NCBI GenBank assembly: GCA_016839805.1
Contig: JAEOTO010000007.1
Coordinates: 21,171 to 85,170, forward strand
Direction of reading: 5' to 3'
DNA from: Candidatus Hermodarchaeota archaeon
Lineage (GTDB): Archaea; Asgardarchaeota; Hermodarchaeia; Hermodarchaeales; Hermodarchaeaceae
DNA length: 64,000 nucleotides
Below the pieces are notes generated by a model that worked only from the letters and a program-made list of their open reading frames with translations, did not search any database and was not told the DNA's origin. This document shows, in pieces, positions 33,267 through 42,204 of the stretch. Every line of letters starts with the position of its first letter. Positions within the stretch are counted from its first letter, which is position 1. Position numbers and translations under genes: made by a program.

Positions 33267-34034
33267 ATGGTATTACAGGATCTGTTAATCCTAGATCATT
33301 TTCTCTATTCATTTAAAATACCGATTTTTAACCGTCTAAAAAGCTTAGGCGATTCACTCAAAAACTGCGAATACAGAAAAATCACTCGACCGGATACAAG
33401 CTATGAAGGTGTCTACATCTTCGCTCAAGATGGCAGTTATCTTGAATTACTCAAGAACCCTGAACAAACTCCAAATGTTTTTGCCCTAGCTGTTAGCTCT
33501 CTATCTCCAAAACAAGAAACCGTCAAAGCACTTCCCTCACTCTATCCAAAGTTACAGTGGTCAACTCAACAGATTCAAGACACTGACAATAAACCCTGGT
33601 ATACCTATTATGGTCAATCACCCATTCAGGATACCCAACGGCAAGGTCTAGTACTATGGGCAATGCAATACCACAATTTGCGGCGTCACCGTCCCTATCA
33701 GTATCAGAAGAAACTCCCTTCAAAAAAGAAATTCACCATCAAAGAATTCATCTCAACGCGAATCAAAATTCCCCCCAGACATCTGGATTTAATCCGAGTT
33801 CAATCCCAATGGATCCCTGGCAACCACAGTATCAGTGACCAAAAAGTTGTATTACGCGTTCTTAATCCCTCTTTTAACGAGTTTGAAATTATCATGGAAA
33901 TCGATGAAGAGAAGGCGGAGAATAAACCAGTGAGTGTAACGATGCGATTAGTTGAAGGCACAAAATTAGTATCCCAAGAAGTCAAAGGCATACGCTTGAC
34001 CCGACTACAAAATGTGCTTATCATTAACTTTTGA
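33267..34034 (+). CDS. Unknown protein with VOC/DUF5829-like N-terminal half
   Basis: A 255-residue soluble protein. The N-terminal half (ILDHFLYSFKIPIFNRL, then YEGVYIFAQDGSYLELL and FALAVSSLS) recalls the glyoxalase-like or DUF5829 pattern, in which a His in the first strand and a Glu in a late strand (YLELL) bind metal. The C-terminal half is Lys-rich and beta-rich (EIIMEIDEEKAENKPVSVTMRL). The assignment is weak and may reflect chance similarity. It is a single gene between the ncRNA candidate and the convergent regulator operon. Confidence 0.55.
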   Translation: MVLQDLLILDHFLYSFKIPIFNRLKSLGDSLKNCEYRKITRPDTSYEGVYIFAQDGSYLELLKNPEQTPNVFALAVSSLSPKQETVKALPSLYPKLQWSTQQIQDTDNKPWYTYYGQSPIQDTQRQGLVLWAMQYHNLRRHRPYQYQKKLPSKKKFTIKEFISTRIKIPPRHLDLIRVQSQWIPGNHSISDQKVVLRVLNPSFNEFEIIMEIDEEKAENKPVSVTMRLVEGTKLVSQEVKGIRLTRLQNVLIINF

Positions 34035-34081
34035 AGCTTCAATGATAGTGCCCAATCTGAGAAAACCGAAACAATGGGTGC

Positions 34082-34408
34082 TTAATCTCTTATCCCTTCG
34101 AACATATGCTGCATTTGTCGCTGATAGTCACGGAAAGCTTCGCGTCCCCCTTTCGTCAGTTGAATCACCGTTAAGGGTTTCCTATCTACAAACTTCTTGA
34201 TAATTTCAACATACCCTGCATTCTCAAGTTTCGTAATATGTGATGACAGATTACCATCCGATAATCCCGTTTGTCGCTTGAGAAACAAAAAGTTAGCACT
34301 ATCAAGAACATAAAGGTGAGACATAATTAACAAGCGGGCTGGCTCATGTATGACTCGATCAATGTCATCAATAATTGGAAATCCAGTATCACTGGGCTCC
34401 TCAGGCAC
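34082..34408 (-). CDS. Winged-helix transcriptional regulator
   Basis: A 108-residue winged-helix protein. RLLIMSHLYVLDSANFLFLKRQTGLSDGNLSSHITKLENAGYV is the helix-turn-helix, described here in its parts (LLIMSHLY, LKRQTGL, GNLSSHITKLE), and KPLTVIQLTKGGREAF is the wing and following helix. It resembles the small archaeal regulators of the HTH_34 type. The start is set at GTG 34408, six bases after GAGAGG; a TTG at 34423 is also in frame. It overlaps the upstream membrane gene by eight bases and is the last gene of a four-gene operon, so it probably controls that operon and perhaps the divergent ABC transporter. Confidence 0.85.
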   Translation of the reverse strand: MPEEPSDTGFPIIDDIDRVIHEPARLLIMSHLYVLDSANFLFLKRQTGLSDGNLSSHITKLENAGYVEIIKKFVDRKPLTVIQLTKGGREAFRDYQRQMQHMFEGIRD

Positions 34409-35015
34409 CCGCCACCTCTCCAACTAGTTGTTTTGGATACTTCAATAAAAACCGATATAACAAAACCAACCCATAAGAAAGGATCGTGAGGCTGATCACA
34501 ATGAGGGGTAGAATTACTACGAAGGGGAAGAAAAATGTCACAACTGATGAGGCTAAAAATACACTTCCATAAGAATAAAACCTCTTCATATCTGAGATGT
34601 ATCCAATAAAACTGAAAATGATCGCTCCGAATATTCCAATCAGGAGTATGGTATATTGGGATTCAAAAATAAAAATACCCAGGGGGGGATAGATCATGGC
34701 TAAAATACCAAGAAGATTAGCAAAAACAAGCACTATGACTCCAACTAATAAAACATTTTGAATTCTACGTTTTCGTGCAGCTGAGAATTCAACATAGCCC
34801 ATACGGGGAACTGTAATTTTCTTTTTTATTCCCGTATAGACTGACATCCAAGCAATTAATCCTCCAACCACAAAGAACCAGAACTCGGGTAACAACCAAA
34901 TAAAAATCACTAAATTTAAAATGACACTACCAATGCAGATGTCTAAAATCCCATCTTGATGATAGGAAATGAACGCCTTTCTTTCTATTTCTTTTAGCTT
35001 CACATTCTCAGTCAT
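34401..35015 (-). CDS. SYHQDG-family membrane protein, third tandem paralog
   Basis: About 204 residues. After a short charged start (MTENVKLKEIERKAF) comes the motif SYHQDGILDICIGSVIL, then two helices, a loop with KKITVPRMGYVEFSAARKRR, and four further hydrophobic helices. The same order and motifs appear in the next two genes upstream, so these are tandem duplicates. ATG 35015 overlaps the upstream stop by eight bases (ATGACTGA) with AAGG upstream. The conserved His, Gln and Asp before the first helix suggest a functional site at the inner face. No family name is known to me. Confidence 0.8.
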   Translation of the reverse strand: MTENVKLKEIERKAFISYHQDGILDICIGSVILNLVIFIWLLPEFWFFVVGGLIAWMSVYTGIKKKITVPRMGYVEFSAARKRRIQNVLLVGVIVLVFANLLGILAMIYPPLGIFIFESQYTILLIGIFGAIIFSFIGYISDMKRFYSYGSVFLASSVVTFFFPFVVILPLIVISLTILSYGLVLLYRFLLKYPKQLVGEVAGA

Positions 35016-35628
35016 AAGATGCCTTCCCTCCTTCATCAATTCCGTTCTTGGGAAACCGACGAACAAATCGAATAACCAATACTACGCCAATACTCAAAGA
35101 GAGTAATCCGACAAAACCAAGTGGTAAAAATAAAACAGGAAGCCAAAAGTTGCTTAACACAAAGAGCAAAGCCAGCAAAACCCCATACAAGTAGAAACGA
35201 CGAATCCCTGAGTAATAACCAGCTGCAATAAGCGCTACTAGACCACTAGAAGCGAGTATCAACATATAATTGGCTTCAAGTAGTGGCATAACATTTGGAA
35301 CCAAGAGCAAAACTAGTAATACTCCAATTAGTGGGGTAAAAATAACGGCGAAAAGGGCAAAAATGACCATGAAATTCTTCTCTTGACGTGTATAAGAAAA
35401 TTCTACAAAACCTAATCGAGGAATTGTCACGTTTTTCTTCAACGAAATATAGGCAAATAACCAAACGATGGATGAGCCCATCATCCCACCAAGTAATGGT
35501 GGAAATAGAAAAATGATTACAGCCATTTGCGTCAAGGCACCACCCAGGCATAGGTCAAGCAAACCATCTTGGTGATAGGAGAGGAAGACCCTTTGCTCAA
35601 TAGCTTTAAGATCAGAAGACTCATTCAT
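35008..35628 (-). CDS. SYHQDG-family membrane protein, second tandem paralog
   Basis: A 206-residue paralog starting MNESSDLKAIEQRVFL, then SYHQDGLLDLCLGGALTQ, two helices, VTIPRLGFVEFSYTRQEKN, and four more hydrophobic helices ending in a basic tail (RFVRRFPKN). AAGGTG lies eight bases before ATG 35628. It is 17 bases after the first paralog and overlaps the third by eight. The shared PRxG[YF]VEFS motif after the second helix is as well conserved as SYHQDG, so both probably belong to one site on the cytosolic side. Confidence 0.8.
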   Translation of the reverse strand: MNESSDLKAIEQRVFLSYHQDGLLDLCLGGALTQMAVIIFLFPPLLGGMMGSSIVWLFAYISLKKNVTIPRLGFVEFSYTRQEKNFMVIFALFAVIFTPLIGVLLVLLLVPNVMPLLEANYMLILASSGLVALIAAGYYSGIRRFYLYGVLLALLFVLSNFWLPVLFLPLGFVGLLSLSIGVVLVIRFVRRFPKNGIDEGGKASYD

Positions 35629-35645
35629 TATTAATCACCTTTGGT

Positions 35646-36269
35646 TCATTCATCCTCCCAATTATCATAGGATCCTTCACTTGATTCTACCTTCGGGTAT
35701 TTCTGTACAAATTGGTATAACATAACAAAACCGGTCACAGTTATTGTCAGTCCCAACACAAAAATGGGAAAGAAGAGGTGCAATTGAAATACGTGGGTTA
35801 TTATGAACACTAAGAAGGCTAAGGCACCATAGCCAGAAAGTCGGTATACTTGGGTTACCCACCCAAAAAGGGCAAACAATCCTCCAACAACACCAGCGAC
35901 AACCAACAGTCCATACTGGTTTAAGAAAATTCGGAGTTCAGGTGTCAATAATCCAAACGCCATAATCGCAAAGATTACAAAGTTCAAAACTAACAACAAT
36001 GTGACAAGGAACATGACTCGATATCGCCGGCTCTGTTTAAACTCTACATAACCAATACGAGGTACAGTTATCGACCTTTTTGCACCAGCATAACTTACCA
36101 CCCAGACAACGAGGATACCTCCTATCAGGTAAAAGATGGTTTCAAAAAATAGAAGTATGATGCTTAATGTAACAATCGCCAGGCCCAGAAAGATGTCAAC
36201 AATTCCATCTTGATGATAGGATGTATAGGCTCTTCGTTCCAAGGCTTTCAAGTCCACATGTTCAGTCAT
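35646..36269 (-). CDS. SYHQDG-family membrane protein, first tandem paralog
   Basis: A 207-residue paralog and the first gene of the operon: MTEHVDLKALERRAYT, SYHQDGIVDIFLGLAIVT, ITVPRIGYVEFKQSRRYR and four later helices, ending YPKVESSEGSYDNWEDE. ATG 36269 has AAGG eight bases upstream; an ATG at 36305 is in frame but falls inside a promoter-like palindrome. The operon promoter region is shared with the divergent ABC transporter genes, which suggests linked control. Confidence 0.8.
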   Translation of the reverse strand: MTEHVDLKALERRAYTSYHQDGIVDIFLGLAIVTLSIILLFFETIFYLIGGILVVWVVSYAGAKRSITVPRIGYVEFKQSRRYRVMFLVTLLLVLNFVIFAIMAFGLLTPELRIFLNQYGLLVVAGVVGGLFALFGWVTQVYRLSGYGALAFLVFIITHVFQLHLFFPIFVLGLTITVTGFVMLYQFVQKYPKVESSEGSYDNWEDE

Positions 36270-36294
36270 TTTAATTCGCCTTGACGTAATAGTG

Positions 36295-36345
36295 CTTTGC
36301 CACACTTAAATACTTTGTGATAGTATAGCACTTTGTATGGCAAAG
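36295..36345. promoter_or_regulatory. Divergent promoter with long palindrome
   Basis: CTTTGCCACAC (36295-36305) and GTATGGCAAAG (36335-36345) are complementary at 10 of 11 positions around a 29-base AT-rich centre that also carries repeated ACTTTGT elements. The site lies between the divergent starts at 36269 and 36389, close to both, and would suit binding by the winged-helix protein at 34.1 kb. Confidence 0.5.
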
Positions 36346-36388
36346 TTAATAAGGAGGTAATTAACAAACAATCCATAAGGTGAAACGC

Positions 36389-37156
36389 ATGTACAACGGC
36401 GTTAGCATCGAAACACAAAAACTCAACAAACAATTTGGACCCGTCCACGCTGTACGAAACCTAACCTTACAAGTTCGGGAAGGTAGTCGTTTTGGCTTCC
36501 TTGGTCCGAACGGCGCTGGAAAAACTACGACAGTGCGGATTCTCTCAGGTCTAATGAAACCGTCAAGCGGTACGGCTACCGTATGTGGTCTACCACTAGC
36601 CTCAAAACGTAATGAAATCAAGGCTATAACTGGCCTATTACCAGAAACACCCGGATTATATTCGAAACTATCTGCAGTTGAATTCCTTGAATTCATCGGT
36701 GCACTCAATGGTCGTAATGGCAAAGCCTTGAATGGTCGTATCGACCGATTACTGGCTATCTTAGGTTTAGAATCTCGCCAAGATGATTTACTTGAATCCT
36801 ATTCGTCAGGAATGAAACAAAAAGTGCTCATTGCCTCAACAATATTACATGAGCCAAAACTGGTTTTTCTAGATGAACCCACAGCACGCCTTGACCCCAG
36901 TGCAAGCGCTATTGTGAAAGAATTGATCGGTATCCTTGCAGAGTCAACGGGAACAACCTTCTTCATTTGCACTCATCAAACATCTTTTGCTGAGGATGTT
37001 TGTGATCAAATTGGGATCATCAATGAAGGCCAGTTAGTGGCACTTGGACCAGTTGAAGAGCTTATTGAAACTTCAAAGGCAAAGGATTTGGAAAACGCAT
37101 ACCTGCAAATTGTTGGCGGGAAAGTCGACCGTGAAGCCCTCCTTGCTTGGAGGTGA
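36389..37156 (+). CDS. ABC transporter ATP-binding protein
   Basis: A 255-residue ABC ATPase of the NatA/drug-exporter class. Walker A GPNGAGKTT is near residue 42, the signature YSSGMKQKV near 143, Walker B LVFLDEPTARLDPS near 163, and the H-loop histidine in FICTHQ near 196. AAGGTGA lies just before ATG 36389, so it is chosen over GTG 36380. The permease gene starts five bases after the stop with its ribosome site in the end of this gene. An export role is likely from the class; the cargo is unknown. Confidence 0.94.
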   Translation: MYNGVSIETQKLNKQFGPVHAVRNLTLQVREGSRFGFLGPNGAGKTTTVRILSGLMKPSSGTATVCGLPLASKRNEIKAITGLLPETPGLYSKLSAVEFLEFIGALNGRNGKALNGRIDRLLAILGLESRQDDLLESYSSGMKQKVLIASTILHEPKLVFLDEPTARLDPSASAIVKELIGILAESTGTTFFICTHQTSFAEDVCDQIGIINEGQLVALGPVEELIETSKAKDLENAYLQIVGGKVDREALLAWR

Positions 37157-37160
37157 GCAA

Positions 37161-38855
37161 ATGGCAAGTAAATGGTATAGTATTGCGAAAGCTGAATACC
37201 AGGTTAGTACTTCATCAATGCGAAAAAGTCGTACACGAAACATGATTCTACTTCTAGCATTTGGACTAGTCTGGGCGATCTTTCTAGCACCATTCATGAT
37301 AGGAACAATCACAGGGTTGATTCTGCCCTTTGAATTCCTTCAAATCCTATTAGTCACCATTCTTCCGGGATTTATGCGAGCTGTCATGTTCTTCCTTTGG
37401 ATGATGATTCTCATCATTCCCTTGTCACGGGCCCTTCAGGAGATTAAAATTGGTCAATGGGAAATCCTACTCTCAAACGATGTGAGAACTCGGGATATTC
37501 TAATTGGTTCATTTCTGGGTAAACTCCCAATCTATGGACTCCTAGTCTTGTATCTTGCTCCACCTTTCTTTGCATTATTTTTCCTTGCTTTCGAAGTCAC
37601 CCTAATAGGACAAATCCTAATCTACTTGACACTCTTCATTGCAGTGCTATCAACAATCTGGTTATCAAATCTCATCACCGTGGCCATCCAAGCCAAACTT
37701 GGTGAATCCCCCCGTGGAAAAGACATCGCAAATGGCGTAGGAATCTTACTCGCCATAGTTAGCATTATCCCCATGTACGGTATTATGTTCTTTAGCCTTC
37801 AGTTTTCTGCCATATTAGGGTTAAACGTCTTCCTCATCTTTCCCTTCACCTGGCCTGCCGACGTCATCAGCTGGATCACCATTCTATTCAGCCAAATTGG
37901 ATTAACTTCCAACCACATCCTAATCTTCCAACAGACACTTCAATTTGACATAAACATAAGCACAACGCTGCTCAGTCTCTTTGCTGCAGTTTGCATTATT
38001 ATTGGACTAGCATCCGCAGACCGTATCTTCACATACAATATCGGCGCCCGTACCGAACAGATCACCACCATCAAGGGCGAAAACGTCATACTTCGTGGAA
38101 TACGAAAAGTCGCATCAGGTTCATTTGGTACGCTCTTAGTGACATGCCTTAAGGACTTCTTCCGCAAAGCATCAAATCTCTCCCGAATCGCCTATGGTAT
38201 CATACTCGCAATAGTTCTACCATTCATTATGACTCAAATGATCCTCATTGTCGGCCGTGACTCCGGAGGCGTCGATATGATGATGGTCGTCATGATAAGT
38301 GGTATCAGCATGGCGCTCATCGGATCATTCGCTTTTTCAGGCACAGCTTTCATGGAAAGTAAAGACCAATTATGGATTATTCAAAGCACGCCCTCTGGCA
38401 CGACTCGTTATGTTAAAGCCCGTTTGATTGCAGGTTTTCTAATAGCCTTACCGCTGTGCATCATTCCCGCACTCGCGATAACCATCATCATCACAGGAAC
38501 CCTCGCAACCCTTGGATTTCTACTCATCTATGGATACATCATCATCTGTGGAGCGATTATGTTCAGTACTGGTGTTACAGCACTCAATCCCTACTACGAA
38601 GATACTAAATCCCCTGAACACCAAATGAATGTCATGGTGACTACAATGGGTGTAGAGTTCACGATATTAGCTCCCATAATGATTTCACTTTTCGGTGACA
38701 TTCTTGGATTACCTTTCTGGGACATAATCCGCAGCATTGCTGGATCTGCAGGCATGCCTTTTGCTTTTGCAATAATCGGCATGGTCGCACTCCTCATCGT
38801 TGGAGGAGGGGCCCTTCTCATTGGAACTCGACGGTTAGCACAACCTGAAGTCTAA
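37161..38855 (+). CDS. ABC transporter permease
   Basis: A 564-residue permease. After a basic start (MASKWYSIAKAEYQVSTSS, then RKSRTRN) about 12 membrane helices can be counted in two sets of six, separated by a hydrophilic stretch (residues about 300-340). It is therefore a fused two-half permease of the ABC-2 type. GGAGGTGA before ATG 37161 settles the start; the frame extends further upstream inside the ATPase gene but without a ribosome site. It follows the ATPase by five bases and is ended by a hairpin at 38871. Confidence 0.88.
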   Translation: MASKWYSIAKAEYQVSTSSMRKSRTRNMILLLAFGLVWAIFLAPFMIGTITGLILPFEFLQILLVTILPGFMRAVMFFLWMMILIIPLSRALQEIKIGQWEILLSNDVRTRDILIGSFLGKLPIYGLLVLYLAPPFFALFFLAFEVTLIGQILIYLTLFIAVLSTIWLSNLITVAIQAKLGESPRGKDIANGVGILLAIVSIIPMYGIMFFSLQFSAILGLNVFLIFPFTWPADVISWITILFSQIGLTSNHILIFQQTLQFDINISTTLLSLFAAVCIIIGLASADRIFTYNIGARTEQITTIKGENVILRGIRKVASGSFGTLLVTCLKDFFRKASNLSRIAYGIILAIVLPFIMTQMILIVGRDSGGVDMMMVVMISGISMALIGSFAFSGTAFMESKDQLWIIQSTPSGTTRYVKARLIAGFLIALPLCIIPALAITIIITGTLATLGFLLIYGYIIICGAIMFSTGVTALNPYYEDTKSPEHQMNVMVTTMGVEFTILAPIMISLFGDILGLPFWDIIRSIAGSAGMPFAFAIIGMVALLIVGGGALLIGTRRLAQPEV

Positions 38856-38870
38856 ACAAATCTACCAAAA

Positions 38871-38901
38871 GGCACCTTCTTAAGGTGCCCTTCTCTTTTT
38901 T
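38871..38901 (+). terminator. Terminator of the ABC transporter operon
   Basis: GGCACCTT and AAGGTGCC form a perfect 8-bp stem with a CTT loop, followed by a pyrimidine tract ending in six Ts at 38896-38901. Confidence 0.85.
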
Positions 38902-38956
38902 CATAATTTGATATTTTTTACAGCCGTATAGTAATGCTTAGAATTAAAATGTTCTA

Positions 38957-38993
38957 TCAAAAAAGCGAGTCCCGGAGCTTTCAATGCTCCGGG
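38957..38993 (-). terminator. Terminator of the MFS gene
   Basis: On the minus strand CCCGGAGC and GCTCCGGG pair around a 7-base loop 12 bases after the stop at 39005, and a T6 run follows a few bases on (38960-38965 as A6 on the plus strand). Confidence 0.8.
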
Positions 38994-39004
38994 TTAATGT
39001 CTAG

Positions 39005-40228
39005 TTATATGGTTTCACTTCTTGCAGTCTCATGGAAAAGTAATGATACAACCAAAGCGATTACATTGAGGACTATCAGCATCATCATGGCCCAGAAGAA
39101 GGTCATCATGAAGTCGCTTACGAGGCTCATTAGAAGGATAAGTACGATACCGCCAGCTTGACCAAAGATCATTAGAACACCCGCTGATGTGCCTTCAGGG
39201 ATAGGTTTAGTCATTTCAGCGCCTGCTTGTAAACCGATGGGAAGGGCTGGCATCAAGAAAAAGCCGAGTAAGAAAGAAGAAACGAGCAGCACCATGTAAT
39301 CTGAATGATAGGCAAGGAGAAAGGTGAAGGGAATTGCCATTAGAAGTGAAAGTAGTATGAAAGGTTTCCGACGTTGTATTCTGTCTGAAAGCTCCGGTAT
39401 AATGACAGCACCGATGATTCCTCCAAAAATCATGATGGCACCGACAATGCCTGCTTGTGTCAAATCAACAATTCGTCCGAGGAGTATTTGTTCGATCCAA
39501 GTCGCAATACCATTGAAGATACCTAGTCCAATGAAGAAGAGCACAATGAGAATAAAGAATTGTTTGATGCCAAAGAGGCGACGTAAACCTGCCATCATTT
39601 TCTCATCTTCAGGTTCATCAACCATTGGAGGAGTTGGGGGGTATTCCTTTGCGAGGAACACAAAAAGAATGGCGGCAACAATGGCAATAGTTGCATAGAG
39701 CAGCATCATATTGGTAAATCCAATTGCGATGGTTGCGAAGGGAGTGACTAGTAAACCGAGTAAGATTCCAAGAAAAATTGCCATGGTACCCAATCCAGTA
39801 GCAAGCCCTCGTTCTTTAACTGGAAACCAGCGACGAGCAATTTTGGTTGGGCTATTAAACACAAAGGGTTGACCAATAGCAATACCTGCTGAAAAGATTA
39901 GAAGAAACAGATAAGTTGGGGAGAAGGCTCGGAATATGGCAAAGATTGCTGTAATAAATGCACCAACGGCACAGGCATAGCGGAATCCTTTGTTGTCGAT
40001 TAAATATGCTGAGGGTATTGATACAGGAATATAGACTACCATGAAAATCAAAGAAAGAAATGCAACATCTAGTTCAGTTACCCCAAATAGTATAGCAACG
40101 AGTGATGAGATGGGCGCAAAGGTAATCCAAAGAATTTGTGTAACTGCTGCAATAAACATGAACACTAACAAGACAATCCAACGGTATCCATAGGCTTGTG
40201 ATTCTTCTGTTGATGGCAAAGAAATCAT
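39005..40228 (-). CDS. Major facilitator superfamily transporter
   Basis: A 407-residue, 12-helix MFS protein. The first half contains a family loop equivalent (YLIDNKGFRYA after helix 2) and GLATGLGTMAIFLGILLGLL, and the second half repeats it as PELSDRIQRRKPFI. The central cytosolic loop is charged (DEPEDEKMMAGLRRLFG). The style resembles nitrate/FLVCR-like or cyanate-type MFS proteins, but no substrate can be assigned. It is a single gene with its own terminator, and its start (ATG 40228) has a TATA-like element about 70 bases upstream. Confidence 0.88.
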   Translation of the reverse strand: MISLPSTEESQAYGYRWIVLLVFMFIAAVTQILWITFAPISSLVAILFGVTELDVAFLSLIFMVVYIPVSIPSAYLIDNKGFRYACAVGAFITAIFAIFRAFSPTYLFLLIFSAGIAIGQPFVFNSPTKIARRWFPVKERGLATGLGTMAIFLGILLGLLVTPFATIAIGFTNMMLLYATIAIVAAILFVFLAKEYPPTPPMVDEPEDEKMMAGLRRLFGIKQFFILIVLFFIGLGIFNGIATWIEQILLGRIVDLTQAGIVGAIMIFGGIIGAVIIPELSDRIQRRKPFILLSLLMAIPFTFLLAYHSDYMVLLVSSFLLGFFLMPALPIGLQAGAEMTKPIPEGTSAGVLMIFGQAGGIVLILLMSLVSDFMMTFFWAMMMLIVLNVIALVVSLLFHETARSETI

Positions 40229-40463
40229 TCCTTAGATGTATTTTTTTTCAAGGTTAATTGTGGAACCCACTAAAACCATATGATAAGTTGTGCTAGTATA
40301 AATAGCCAAACATAACAGGGCTAGGAAGTTCAAAGGAATGATAGTACAATTGCTTCAAGAACAATTTTAACAGCAGCATTCAAAATTTTGAAAAGCAGCA
40401 ATTGATTCAGGATGGAGTAACTGATGAACTTTAAGAATCTATATGAAGCCACTTGCTTCTATA

Positions 40464-40473
40464 AATAGTCCAA
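40464..40473 (+). promoter_or_regulatory. TATA box candidate
   Basis: CTATAAATAG stands 32-41 bases before ATG 40505. The expected start site would be about 10-15 bases before the ATG, so the message would have a very short leader, consistent with the lack of a clear ribosome site. Confidence 0.55.
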
Positions 40474-40504
40474 CGAATGTTACAGCTAAATGGATGTATG
40501 AACA

Positions 40505-42199
40505 ATGATTTTGATGAACCCAAGAGAATACAAACACACCTTTCCCGACGAACAAACACAACAAATTATGCAAAAAACAATCGCTTATTTCGAAAAACGA
40601 GGTAAACAAAAACTCAAAGAAGACGACCACAAACGTGAATTTTACACTGATTTTATCGAGTTCCAAAAGAACGAACAAATCTTCTACAATCTACTAACTC
40701 CCCCTCAATACAGTGACAAAAAAACACGCTGGGACATGTGGCGTAACTTTGCTTTTAATGAAATTCTAGCCTTCTACGGCCTCGCCTACTGGTATACCTG
40801 GCAAGTTAGTATTCTAGGACTGGGTCCTATTTGGATGAGTAAGAACGAGAACCTCAAGAAACAAGCAGCACAGCATCTAAAAGATGGAGCAGTATTCGCT
40901 TTCGGACTCTCCGAAAAAACCCATGGTGCAGATATTTACTCCACTGAAATGACCCTAACACCACAATCTGATGGGAGCTTTCTAGCAAACGGGTCCAAAT
41001 ACTACATTGGTAACGCTAACACAGCACCCATGGTCTCCACCTTTGGAAAAATGGCAGACACAAATGACTATGTCTTCTTTGTCGCGGACTACCGCAACCA
41101 GAATTATGATCTTGTGAAAAATGTGTGTAACAGCCAAAACTTCGTTGCTGAATTCGGTCTCCGAAACTACAAGATAACAAAAAATGAAATTTTATCACAG
41201 GGGCAAGACGCTTGGGACTCAGCTCTCAATACTGTCAACGTGGGTAAATACAATCTGGGCGTAGCATCCATTGGCATCTGTACACACGCTCTTTACGAAG
41301 CCATCAACCATGCGGCAAATCGACAATTATACGGTATGATGGTTACCGATTTCCCACACGTCAAGCAAATGCTCGTCGATGCTTATACCCGTCTTGTCGC
41401 CATGAAACTCTTCGCACTTCGTGCAGTCGATTACATGCGCATCGCATCTCCTAACGATCGTCGATACATCCTCTACAATACAATGGTGAAAATGAAAGTC
41501 ACATTGCAAGGCGAAGAAGTCATCAACCTCCTCTGGAATATCATTGCAGCCAAAGGCTTCGAAAAAGACACATACTTTGAAATGGCAGCTCGTGACATCC
41601 GAGCACTCCCTAAACTCGAAGGCACTGTCCATGTCAATTTGGCGCTGGTAGCGAAGTTTATCTTCAATTACTTTTTCAATCCAGCAGAGTACCCTGAAGT
41701 TTCACGTCAAGACAACTCACAACATGATGCCTTCCTCTTTGAACAAGGGCCCACTCGAGGTCTAGGAAAGATTCAATTTCACGACTATAATACCTCATTC
41801 AAGGAATATGATTTACCTAACGTGAACATTTTCCATGAACAAATTAGTGTCTTCAAGGAATTATTGGAAAAAGCAACACCCAACGCAGACCAACAACGCG
41901 ATACCGATTTCGCCATGGCCTTTACTGAACTTTTTGCTCTCATTGTTTATGGACAGCTTATTCTAGAAAACGCGAAAATCTATGAACTTGATGAGGAAAC
42001 CATTGACCAGATTTTTGATTTCCTCATTCGCGACTTCTCAAAATATGCCCTTCAGTTATTCAGTAAGTCAAGTATCACTGAAGAACAAGCGACATTCTGT
42101 GTGGAAATGTTTCGTAAACCTACACACAATCCTACACGGTTTCAGTATGTACTTGACCGAGTCATGGCACTTAATGGCACTTACGAAATGAACAAATGA
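40505..42199 (+). CDS. Acyl-CoA dehydrogenase-like flavoprotein, long form
   Basis: A 564-residue relative of the acyl-CoA dehydrogenases, longer than the usual 380-400. The middle domain shows GLSEKTHGADIYSTEMT (family GITEP.AGSD pattern in divergent form), SKYYIGNANTAPMVSTFGK and the C-terminal helix motif LPKLEGTVHVNLALV, where the Glu lies at the usual catalytic-base region. About 130 extra residues follow as a helical tail. The divergent signature means the substrate may not be a simple acyl-CoA. It is a single gene behind a TATA box at 40464, facing a GNAT gene. Confidence 0.85.
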   Translation: MILMNPREYKHTFPDEQTQQIMQKTIAYFEKRGKQKLKEDDHKREFYTDFIEFQKNEQIFYNLLTPPQYSDKKTRWDMWRNFAFNEILAFYGLAYWYTWQVSILGLGPIWMSKNENLKKQAAQHLKDGAVFAFGLSEKTHGADIYSTEMTLTPQSDGSFLANGSKYYIGNANTAPMVSTFGKMADTNDYVFFVADYRNQNYDLVKNVCNSQNFVAEFGLRNYKITKNEILSQGQDAWDSALNTVNVGKYNLGVASIGICTHALYEAINHAANRQLYGMMVTDFPHVKQMLVDAYTRLVAMKLFALRAVDYMRIASPNDRRYILYNTMVKMKVTLQGEEVINLLWNIIAAKGFEKDTYFEMAARDIRALPKLEGTVHVNLALVAKFIFNYFFNPAEYPEVSRQDNSQHDAFLFEQGPTRGLGKIQFHDYNTSFKEYDLPNVNIFHEQISVFKELLEKATPNADQQRDTDFAMAFTELFALIVYGQLILENAKIYELDEETIDQIFDFLIRDFSKYALQLFSKSSITEEQATFCVEMFRKPTHNPTRFQYVLDRVMALNGTYEMNK

Positions 42200-42204
42200 A
42201 CTAA

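Noticed and set aside
40423..40467. Possible 14-codon leader peptide before the long acyl-CoA dehydrogenase-like gene
   Set aside because: The TATA box at 40464-40473 lies downstream of it, so it would not be on the same transcript.
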